Assembly (NCBI GenBank): GCA_034231615.1
Contig: CM067299.1
Span: 12,701,863 to 12,765,862, forward strand
Source of the DNA: Meghimatium bilineatum
Taxonomy: Eukaryota; Mollusca; Gastropoda; Stylommatophora; Philomycidae
DNA length: 64,000 bases
Direction of reading: 5' to 3'
Under the pieces are notes generated by a model. That model did not search any database. It saw only the letters and a list, made by a program, of their open reading frames with translations, and had not been told where the DNA came from. Made by a program: the position numbers and the translations under genes. This document shows, in pieces, positions 26,801 to 39,400 of the stretch; within the stretch, counting starts at the first letter, position 1, and each line of letters begins with the position of its first letter.

Positions 26801-29800
26801 TGTGTACAGAAAATGTAAAAACACATCAAAGGCAGATTTTGAGTATTTCCGTGCATGTGCTGGTCGGCCTTGCCAATTTTTAACATGCCACTCCAAGTAT
26901 ATAAATAGGGACCAAGACAATAATCAGAAACATAAAGAATGAAGTCCTAATTAATTCTGTACAGAGGTCTTTTTCTACATTCAACGGTCTTGCACAAACA
27001 CGGTCTTGCACAAACATGTAACTGACATCCAAAACTTTGCTACTTAGGCAGTGTTGGGGGGATGGCGGAGAGAAATAAATAGTGAAACTTGTCTGAGCTG
27101 TGCCTCATGTTTATATTACTGTATAAGGTAAACATACAGGTCACACAAAGTTCAAACTCGTTGTTAAGTTCAAACTGTTGATTCTGTATCTTTTAAAACC
27201 TTTTAAAGCCGGGGAATGACTGTCTGCAATATTTTTGTGAGAACTCGGTGGCAAATACCGGTAGTTACATACTGGTACTCTGTATATTCTGTTAATTAGT
27301 CCAGCCCACTGAGGCTGAAGATGGACTACTGGCCCTACCCATTTCAATCGGCTCAACCAATCCACGTTTCCCTCACATTATGTGATGCCATTCAGATAAG
27401 TGACTAAAATGTAATCTTTCTTTATAGAAGATTTGAAACGGGTTCCAAATCACAACACATCATAGGCATTTTGTAGTAAAATTGCACCGTAATTGATTCC
27501 CTCCCCCAACCACTGTACATTTAGTGGAAGAAGAGATCAATTTCACAATCCTCTGTTATGTTTATTTTATTACCGTATTCTCACCACATGGTAAACATAA
27601 CCAGGAACAAAGTTCAAACTCTTCTGTATCTTATAAAAACAAACGTGATCTTGCTGTCTTGCCTTTCATCATTTCCCACTTAAACGTCACTGTCAGAAGC
27701 CAGTGACATAATAGTTACGTAGTAATTACTATTCACTAGCGCTGTTCCGCGTCATAACGTCCAGACACCCAACACAGACAATTCATTCAGGAAAAACTTT
27801 GTTCCCCAAAGTCTTGCCACCTCATAAACCGTCTATAGTCATGGATAGGGAAGTCAGCCTACCGGGTATTCATTATTTTCGGATATATTGATCCAGAATA
27901 CAGTAGCCACCGGGGTTTAATTCCTTGATTCATTCAAGTTACGTGAGTGAAGCAAATGAAAGGAATGCTATTTTCTTAGAGTTGCAAAAGTTTGTGTTAA
28001 TTTCCATTTAGCATGTCGGTTCTTTCTTATGATGATGAAGTTCATTATTGCCGGCTTTGTTAAGTTGGGGATGTCAGTCTATAGTCGGACTTTCGACTTT
28101 CTCCACTTATGGGAAGGGATAGTTAGGTTATCGGCCTACAATCGGATGGGTTTATATTCAGAATTTAACGGTAGGTGTCAAGTTCTTTAATTTTTTTTAA
28201 TATCCTTACATTACCAGTGTATTTGCAAGAACACTAGCTGATCACTTAATGTTTAATGAAATTACCACATGGCCAATGCACTTACACAACTCTTCCACTC
28301 CTTCTTTGTTTACAGATCGAGGCTGAGCTGTTATAGTCAGAACTGGAACTGCATTACCTCCTAATGTTGTACACAGAGTTTGGTTGCGGAAGAAGATATT
28401 GTTGGAGTTATAATGCTTTTCCCATTGCAACAAGTGTGTCTGAGGAATATAACAATAGACTGAATACAACCATAGACTGTAATTCAAAATATGGGATGGA
28501 TGTGGCAAATATCTTAAATGCAATTTTAAACTGTAAAAATAATGTAAGGGAATAATTGATGAATAGGGAGTGCTACTGGTACCAATGTATAAATGATGTT
28601 TGGAAGTATTTAATAGGGCATATATGTTGATCACAAAGACTGTATAAATAATATTACAGTAGTATTAAGAATACAATCACAGACTGTATAAATAATGTGA
28701 AAGCTGGAAAATAACAAAAGCACTGGAGAAGAAATTAAACTCATTTAAAAATAAATGTCATAGAAAACTTAAAAATTGGTTGGAAAGAATTTAAGTCAAA
28801 CAAGCATGTAAGAGAAGATGCCAAATACTAATAAGTTTCTAACATTAAGATGAAAGTGATGGACTTATATTGGACATGACTTAGAATAAATGAAAACATA
28901 CAGCCACTATAAACATTAAAATGAGTACCAGGTGGCAAAATAAAGAGGAAAACAAAGAGAAACTCTCAGCAGAACAACTGTCAAAGAGCATATTCACATA
29001 GATCTACAAGAATGTGAATCCAGAATTGAAGAAGAATAACCAAAGACAGAGATGGGTGGAGAGGGATTGTGTCTGCAGCAATAAGCCTACATGACTTGCA
29101 GCAATAAGCCTACATGACTTACAATGCTAAGAAGAAAAAATAATTGTCCAATCAAACAAGCATAAAAGTAAAGTCCACAGAAAAATGTAGTCCAATCTAT
29201 CCTGTCCATAGATTTCCACCCCATGTCTGTCCTTGAAATGCCAATATCAAAGAGAACTTTAAGCATCCTCTCTTCATGATTTATACGTCTTCCCTGTCTT
29301 CTTTTTTCCTGTAAATTCTATACCAATGCCTTTCTTGCACTACAGTTTTCTGCTTTCCTTAAAGGGTTATCTCCTAGGCGACAGGTCTACATTTCACACT
29401 TTTTCAGAAATCGGTGTCAATCCGAAAAGTTAAGTAATCTGTCATGTCACTCTTCTGCTGCATTACTAGTTACAAAATGGCTGCCATAATTGTACTGAAA
29501 TTTCTTTCGACTGATAAAGTAATTTTTACCATTGACAGGAGTGTTCCCAGATGTTAAGATATACATGGGGCACATACTATGATCTTAATCTACTATGCTG
29601 CGGGAAAGACTGCCTGGAACTGCACTGTTAAAAAAGCAATATCAACAGATTGAGCTGGTGGGGTAAATAATAAAAACAGGATTGGTGTTTAGCATTTAAC
29701 ACCTTGGAAATAATCAATAAAAACATGTTATATTATTAGAACACAATATTATTCTCCCATTTTTCTTAAATTTAATCTCACATTCCAGAAAATCTCCTAG

Positions 29801-30427
29801 GAAAGAACCCCTTAAAGTGTGTCAATACAACTGTATTTCCTATTCATTAAAAATAAATATATATAAAAATGCATCAAAAGTGTAGAGAAGTGACTCTATT
29901 ATAGTCAGATTTCCACATATGTACTACATCCATCTCAATGAAGCAGCACACAGCCTACCAAGATTCCCACTCATTGCATGTATGGTAACTCTGAAGCTTT
30001 AGGGGATAATCTTTAGGGATTTCAGAAAAAATGCACTAGTAAACAAGATGTCACTATGAAATATATATATTTCCATATCTATCCATCTATTTCCATAAAC
30101 TGTCAGGGTTGTAGGAGTACGACATTGGATGCATCAACACACAGAGTCCTACATCGATTTCTATCTTCAGCAATGCAGATCAGTGAGAATAAATCCCAAC
30201 CTATCCAGTCCTTAAAGTTGTTTGTCGATGATTTTCTTTTTTGTTCTCCTCTGCTCCCTCCATATTCAACTGTTCCCTGTAGTATTGTTTCTTACATAAA
30301 TGTTCTTTATCCATCAAAGTTGATGATGGCAATTTAGCTCAACCAGGATGATGATAGTGACTGTGGAGTGTCAGATCGTCATGATCTGATGAGTCCTAGA
30401 TTTTTCTTTGACACTCTAATCATCAGA

Positions 30428-30479
<52 letters not shown>

Positions 30480-33400
30480 TTGTGTCTAAGAAAAATGGTG
30501 TGTTTACACTTAGTTCACAAAATATTGCCTATATTTTTAGTGGCAACACACCTACACCACGCACCTTCCCCAATATAACACACACAAAGTTGACAAACAC
30601 AATTCATTACTTCAAATTATTTATTAAAATGTTGATATATGAAATGCAACTTAAAGAAAGTTTGATATTTCACACAAAATATAGGCCTGATAGTTTGTGC
30701 CAAGTATCCGTCACACTGCATATAATACCGGTATTTATTTGTCACAAAATAAAATGAACTATGGGTAACACAATTTTTTTCACACAAAACTTAGAACTGA
30801 ACGTAGTTACACTTCATATATACACACGAATTTCTCAACTGAACAGTGAGCATTTCACTCAAATTGTATACTGTACTAAGTTAACTATACTTTCAATTTG
30901 GATGTAGAGACAGGCTCAGGCGTGATTCTCTCACATAGAAGACATACGAGCTGAGTCACAACAGACTTTCATAGGATGTGATATTGAATATTTTCATGGA
31001 CACTGCAATATTTTTGTTGGTCACCTTGTGTTGTCTGCCAATGCTAACCAACGAAATGTATGGAAATAATTGAATATATGTAGTAAAAAGAATTGTTTTA
31101 CTTCTTCCCACAAGTCTTCTATTCTCAAGATTCACGGTCCAGGCAGTGTTTAATTGTCCAATGTCTACCTGAGGTGAACTAAGATACTTCTAAATGGGAA
31201 AGAGGAGTTCGGTAGCCTAGTTGATAATGAGCTTGCTAGCTATCACCAGGTTACAGCATGCCAGGTTCGAAACCACATTCAGACAAAAAAAACATCTGGT
31301 TTGTGATTTCTCACTTGACATGACCACTCCTACAGGTGACTCTGCTTTAAATGAGTACCTGACGCATGAGTTAGGGGAGGTAAAGACAACAAGGATGGGA
31401 ACTGGCCACCCAACCTCATAGTTGCTGCAACTTAGTACATGAAAAGTTATCTTCATCCCCGACAGCAGGTTACTGCTATGAAACCTACCTTTACCTTTTT
31501 AAATGGGAAACAAGCTTTGTGTTTCATTTTACTACCTGGGAAAGTGGGCGGAGTCAGCTATAAATCCATATGTTAATAATCAATCTTCAGTTTTGGGTTG
31601 TTTCCAGACACTGTAGCTTTATCTCTTAATTTATCACCTTGTGCCAGTATCCTTGATCGTTTACCATTCTTATTAAAATAAATGAGATGACCATTTGAGT
31701 ATTTCACAGATGAATTTTATTCTGACATCTTGATGGAAGTTTCTTTATGTTGAACCAAATCAGAACCAAAATAATAAAGAAATAAGGATGGTAGATATTT
31801 ATATGAATTGCATTGAGCTGCAAAGAACAGGACTACTCAACAGCAATTGGATATCAACAACAACATTTATAACAAGATATTAAGTAGACTATAAATATCA
31901 GTTGTATATTACCTGCAGTGCTGAGTATGAGTATGGATAGTGGTAACTGATGTAACATATATCACCGGAGTATTTAAAGGTCACACTAAATGTGGCTGTG
32001 AAATACGTCTTTCCATGGTTACTGCTTGAATTACTGCAGTTACGAATAAAGTGATTTTTATAGTAACAAATATCTGTACCAACTCTACGCCAAGAAAAGT
32101 TTCCTTGTTCAGCATCCATGATTGACATCATCAATGGCTGCATGCCTGAGGTAGAACAGAAAATTATATCTGGTTAGATAGAAAGGTAGTACGAGGGGGA
32201 GTCAATAAGTAAGTCACAAATGGCTCTTTAGAAAAAAACTGAAGACGATAAAAACCTGAAAACTGTTTATTTTTACACATACATTATCCCTTTACTTCTC
32301 AACATAATTTCCACCAACATTGATGCATTTATCCCATCGTTTTATGAGTCCTCCCAAACCTGCTGTGTAGAACTGCGTGCTCTGCTTTTTAAGCCACATT
32401 TTCACTTCACATTCAACTTCTGCGTCAGTCGCGAAATGCTTCCCGCCAAGGTGGGTTTTTAGTGGACCAAAAAGGTGAAAATCACTAGGGGCTAAATCGG
32501 GGCTGTAAGGAGGATGTTCCAGAATTTTCCAACCAAGATTTTGTATTTTCTCCTGAGTTAATCGAGCCGTATGTGGTCTAGCATTGTCATGAAGGAGTAG
32601 CACTCCTCTAGTCAGCAGCCCTGGACGTTTTCTTCGAATTGCATCCCGAAGCACTGATAGAACTTCACAGTATGATTCAGAATTCACATTGTCACCTTTC
32701 TTTTTGAAATTGGTTAAAAGCACTCCTTGACAATCCCAGAACACTGTCAGCATAACCTTCCCTGCTGATGGTGTAACCTTGAATTTTTGGACACAAGGCG
32801 AAGAAGGATGTTTCCATTGCATTGAAGCACGCTTTGATTCAGGCTGGTAGTGATGCACCCATGATTCGTCCCCAGTAATAATCCTGTTCATCATGTCTTC
32901 TCCTTCATTTGCGTATTGACAGAGATGCTCCAATGACAAGCCTAATCGGTTCATTTTGTGTTCGTCCGTCAATTGTCTGGGCACCCACCTTGAACACACT
33001 TTCTTAAATTTCAATCGGTCATGCATGATGCTGTATGCTGAACCATGTGAGCACCCTATTGCAGCTGCTACAGCGTCTATCGTTACTCGTCTGTCACCTC
33101 GAATCATCTCCTCAACCCGCTGCACAGATGCGTCTGTTGCAATTTCAACAGCACGACCAGATCGGATTTCGTCAACAATTTTAGAGCGTCCTTGAGAAAG
33201 TTTTTTTACCCAGCTGTGCACAGCTTTACGGGACAAACAATTGTCAGCATAAACAGGAAGCATTTCTTTATGAATGTCTTTTGCAGGCAGTCCTTTTGCC
33301 CATAAAAAACGCACAACAGCACGTTGTTCATTGATTGTACACTCTGTAAGTACAGTAGCCATTTTGTTTTTTGTGCTGCGCATGCGCAAGGTACAGCTAG

Positions 33401-36400
33401 CGCCATCTAGCGAACATAAACATAAAGTTCTATGATGATATCAACTATAAACAGCTTTAGAAACCACCTACTGCATTTTCCTGCCATCCAACATCAATTT
33501 GTGACTTACTTATTGACTCCCCCTCGTAATTTAGCATATAGTACCTTTTTTCACTGTATGTAACCCAAAAGCTTTGCTTCTACACACTCATCTTGAACAA
33601 TAAAACAGAGGGTGTGGTAAGTTTGCTAGATAATAGAAATTTATTATAGTAAAATTTCAGGTAAAGTATGGCCAAACTCCTAACCTTTTAGTTATTTTCA
33701 ATTTGACAAAAAAATACAGAAATGGCCAAACTCCTAGCCTTTAAGATATTTTAAAGTTGACCAAAAAAAAATACAAATATAATGGCCAAAATATAAATTT
33801 CATGGCTAGTGACATTTTAAAATGGCAAAATGTATGAAACATTCTGGAAACCTTGTTATAAAAGGCTGCCTCTAATAAAATACAATGCACTTATCTTTTA
33901 TCCTACTGTGATATAATATATATCAAAATGACTAGAATTAAATAGGGTATTCAAAATAAATGTTCATATATTAGCAAAAATATATACATAAATCATATCA
34001 ATAAAAGCTTAACACTGAGATTAAAAAACTCTTAACACTGAGATTACCCTCAGACCATCTATTCAAAGGAATTGTGGTAAAAACTTAAACAAAAAATCTA
34101 TCTGTTAGGAAGTTGCAAAATTACCGTAAAAATCGTGTATAAATCCATCCGATAATAGGCCGAGAACCTAATTATACCTTCCTGAAAGTGGAAAAAGTCT
34201 AAGATCTGACTATAGACCGACATCCCCAACTTAACAATGCCGGCAATAATGAACTTCATCATCATAAGAAAGAACCAACACGCTAAATGGAAATTAACAC
34301 AAACTTTTGCAACTGTAAGAAAATGGCACTCCTTTCATTTGCTTCACTCATGTAACTTGAATGAATCAAGGAATGAATACCCAGTAGGCTACTGTATTCT
34401 GGAACAATACATCCGAAAATAATGAATAGGCTGATTTCCCTATCCACAACTATAGACAGTTTATGAGGTGGCAAGACTTTGGGGAACAAAGTCTTTCCTG
34501 AATGAATTGTTTGTGTTGGGTGTCTGGGCATTATGACACGGAACAGTGCTAGTGAATAGTAATTACTATGTAATTATTATGTCACCTGCTTCTGACAGTG
34601 ACGTTTAAGCGGAAAGTGACATACCAAAGTTAAAGTGACTACAGTTTTTTGTTTACTATCACAAGTGACATACCAAAATTAAATTGACTGTTCAGTTTTT
34701 CACAATTGACAATGTTGAAGCGGTAAGGTTTGTCAGCTTGCATGTTGCTAACCTCAAAGTAGAACCACTGATGGTGATGGTCAGAGTTAATGTCCGGATT
34801 CAGAATAAGGTCATATTCATACTGTCTCACCTGCAATGGAAGAAACTAATTTTGAAGAGAAATAAAAACTAAATTACTAAATATGAAGAAATACAATGAT
34901 ATATAACCACTGACATTTCATTAATCTAGTTATTGTTGTATTATTCCCAGAGCAATAAGTTCTTACTTCATTCCATTAATCTATGACATTGTTGTATTAT
35001 TCCCAGAGCAATAAGTTCTTACTTCATTCCATTAATCTATGACATTGTTGTATTATCCCCAGAGCGATTAGTTCTTACTTCCTATTTGGTGTTTTCTCTA
35101 GAGCTTGATTTCATTCCCAAAATACTCTAACTCTTAGCAATGTGCAATACTTTGAGATGAGGCCTTCAACTCAGAGAGGGCAAATTTTAAGGGTTCTGTG
35201 GGAACAGTTATAGATTTATTAGCTGTTATTTTTCCCTTATCACTACTATGTCTATTTCCTTTCCTATTTGCAACAAGTAGGTATTCTCTACCAGTGTAAA
35301 AATAAAAAAAATTGTTTTCTGACTCATATCTTGAAATAATTCCTTCAGCTCTCAAAAAATAATAAAGTCTAATTTTTGCTAAATCTTTGAGCTTAAGATG
35401 AAGTAATTTTGCTAATTTCACAAAAGCTAAACCTACTTTAATAAGTAAATTTTAAGTAAAATTAAAATGTGACCGGCGTCTGATCACATAGTACCATGAG
35501 AGTTTCGTTTGTGTTTGTCAAACTTCTAAGTTTTGAACAGCTGAATTAGATCATTCAAATTCATTTACAATAGAAACTAAACAAAATTAGAGGACAACAA
35601 TATCATCTGTAACAATAATATATTGTTTTTACAATAATCCTGAATCACATCATCCACAAATATCATTTTTAACCCGGACAGAGTTAATTTTTAAAGGACT
35701 TACATGAATTACTTTGCGAAGGTTTCCACATTCAAACTGTGCATTAAATTTGAGAAAACCACAGTTAGCATCCACAAGACCCACTCTGAAATATGCGTAT
35801 ACAATAGTATATTATATGCATGCTATATACACTCCATATAACTGTGCTATATACAAATGTCCCTAAATGTACAGGTTTAGAAATATCACATATGATTAAT
35901 ACCAGTAAGAAACAGATATATATTTTTATGGGGTTTCATTCTCAAACTTAGAAATATCACATATTATTAATACCAGTAAGAAAGAATATATTTTTGTGGG
36001 GTTTTTTCTCAAACTTAGAAATATCACATACGATTAATACCAGTGAGAAATAAATATATTTTTAGAGTGGGCGTTGTTCTCAAACTTTCACTGTATTTCT
36101 CTTGTAGCAGAACAATAGTCATACTAGATATCCAGCAATATTTTGGGGTTTTAGGAGGGTTATTTTTCCATTTCAGGGAATGGAAATGTGTTGTGTCACT
36201 GCGTTATATGTGCCGGTGACCTGACACATCAGCATGAAACATATTACATTTTTTATTTTTATGACATTGCTTATATAGGATGTCTGAATTTTCTATCCGT
36301 GTTAAGTAAAAGCAAGAATAGGAAAATGATCATTTTAAAAATTAAGTGAGGTAGAGGTTCATGTAGCTTTATCACAACAACTTCCAAGGTAAATCTGCAG

Positions 36401-39400
36401 TTTCAATAAAAGAGGGATGTTCTAACATTCAAAGTTTCAAGAATACTTTAAACGCAGTTCATATTAGAAGCTGACTATTTTGTCTTGGGTTTTTTCTGAA
36501 GACAAATCAAAACCTCCACTTTTACTATTACCTGACTTTATCTGTATTTCTCAGGCCTGACCTGCCAAACCTGCTTGGTGTGACATCACTCCCAGTATCC
36601 AGAAGAAGTGTGTCCAAATCATAAACCACCTCATCCAGAAGATCGTCAGGATTGATCATTCTGTCAATGTCCTCAAAGATTTTTGCTCTGAGAATTAATA
36701 ATGTCATTTTCATCTTTATAAGAATAATTATATCAAACAAATCATCCAAAAAATCATCCAACAAAGCATCCAACAAATCATCCAACAAATCATCCAACAA
36801 ATCATCCTACAAATCATCAAACAAATCATCAAACAAATCATCAAACAAATCATCAAAAAAATTAAAATGGATTGCTCAATTTTAAAGCAGTGTGTTAAAG
36901 GTTAATAAGGGGTAAAGGTAAATAAGTTATAAATTATCATCATAGAAAATAGTTTTCTTATAAGTGCTCAGCTGCCTAGTGAGTGGTTGGCAGACACCAC
37001 CTGACTAGTATCATCTTCAGCCCTTTCTGAGTAGCAATATCCATCAACCTTTACAGAGCACGGTTCTGGTACCATAATTCTTGCTCTTTGAGTGGACCAT
37101 AAGAGACAAATTTCCTTTTCAAACTAGGAGTGATGATAGAAATCAAAACACACATGACCTGGTTGGCGGCCGAATGACATACATTACTCTAAATCCATTC
37201 CCTTTAAGAAGGTTCCTTTATAACTATAATCCACAACGATGGCAGATGTGACTAGTACAAGCAATCAATCAGTCACAAAGCATCTTCCACAGTATGAACA
37301 AGAAATCTCATGACTATCTCGTGCCATTATGTAATGTGGTGTGTCTTTTCCAACATGCAGACTTTGATCAATCTGCTATCACTTTCTCTTTCTTCTTAGT
37401 ATCATTCCTGACATTTCCCCTACATGAAACATGATCCATGGCATTATATTTCCATCTTCCTATATCAATGCCTGTATCATATATATCATGAGTACAAACA
37501 TCATTGCACCATAACAGACATCATTGCACCATAACAGACATCATTGCACCATAACAGACATTAATCCAGACATTTATTTACCAACTGTAATTCCCCATAT
37601 GGGATGTCCTGTAAAATTGACATATTAAAATAAATTTAAAATGAACATTATATACATGTGTATCAGTCAAGTTAATTCTTAGCATAACTCATCAAAACGC
37701 TAACCTTGGCAGACCAAACTTGTGAGGTAACTACCAACAACTCTCACCATTTCACATAAACTTGTGAGGTAACTCAACAAAACTCACATTTTCACACCAA
37801 ACTTGTGAGATAACATTAAAAACTCACCTTTGCACACCAAACTTGCGAGGTAACAAACTCTCTATCAATACAGAAGACCCTTTAACTCCATACATATCAG
37901 GAAATGCAAGTTTCTGAAATTTGTAAACACTATGAGTGCATGATGCCATCTGGGCATACAACATAGGATCATGGGGAAAATAGCAGGCGTCACTGTCCAG
38001 ATCTTCACTACTTGAGTAGCTGATCTGAAAACAACATAATTGATGTTATCCTTTTTTCTTAGAAGAAACAAGATATTAAAGGGATGAGTAAGGTACTACG
38101 ACAATAGTCCTTCTTCTGAAACAAATTTCCTTTGTTAAACAGTCTATATAAATAGATAGTAGTGTTGCCTCCATGAATTCAGCTGTCAGCAGGAGGTCCT
38201 ATCAGGTGCCACTTCACTTCCAGTTGTCTTTTTTGGCAATATTTTAATGCTCAGAATGCAAAAGAGTATTGCATAATTATTTTGTGGAATCTTGGTATCT
38301 TTTGGACATGTGCATATATGAATTTGGACAACCTTTCTTTTGTGGAAATGCATCTGTAGTCTACAATGTCCTGTGCAGAATCTGGAGGTAGTAGTCTGCT
38401 GTGAGCTATCCAGCTTTTGGATAGAATCTTGTGGAAAGTTGCTGCCTGTTTTCTGAATCCATGTATATTTTCACTTTCTTTTAATGTGTGTTTTTGCTCC
38501 CTTCAGTCATACTCTGTAATAGAGTTGCTCATTTTCCGTACCTACTTTTGCGAGCCTGTCAGCTCTCTCATTTCCTGCAATTCTATAGCATGTAGAGATT
38601 CAGTGCAATATCTGGGTCAAAGGGCATGAGCCCATGGACAGCTGGATCAGCAACCAACCATAGAAGTTCTAAGGTTGTTTTTGTTAGAGCATTTTATGTT
38701 CATTTTCAATAGCATGGAGAACTGACATGAAGTCACAGATGCAAGCTATGTTTGCTCCTTTGAATCTATATTCATTTAGTATCTTTGATGTTTCTAAGAT
38801 TGCTTGTAACTATTTGTTGATAATCTGCTGGTTTTGATTGAAAGTTCCATGACAATTGAAAATGTTATGTTCTAGAAGTTTTACCTCACTAACTTTAAGA
38901 TGGAAACATTTAGGAATTCAACAAAATGAACATCTAAAAACATCATTTCATAACTACAGAATATATATATAGTATAGAGATGCTTAAGGATACTATTAGG
39001 TTCTCTGTATCGTTCATGTTCATATAATAGTGTTAAAAGGTGTTTTTTACTCCACGTGTATTATGTAGTATTCTTGATAAAGACCTTTCGATTGACATGT
39101 CGATTTTTATATGCTATCATGCATGTTTCTAGTGATTAGCAAAAGTTCATAACCCTGTTTCCAAGTCTCATTGATTAGATTACAGTTTTGCTATACAGTT
39201 ATTACTCATCGATTTTTGTCATCCGTCCATTTCTTTCTCATAACTATTTCTTATGAAGTTCTTACGAAGACAATGGGCAGTAAACCATCATGCTAGGAGA
39301 TTTTCATTGCCAAATAAACCTTTTGCCCACTGAAATACTTCAATCAACCACAGAAAAGCAATATTTTTTTTCTACTCCCACTTGCATTGCTGAAAATATA

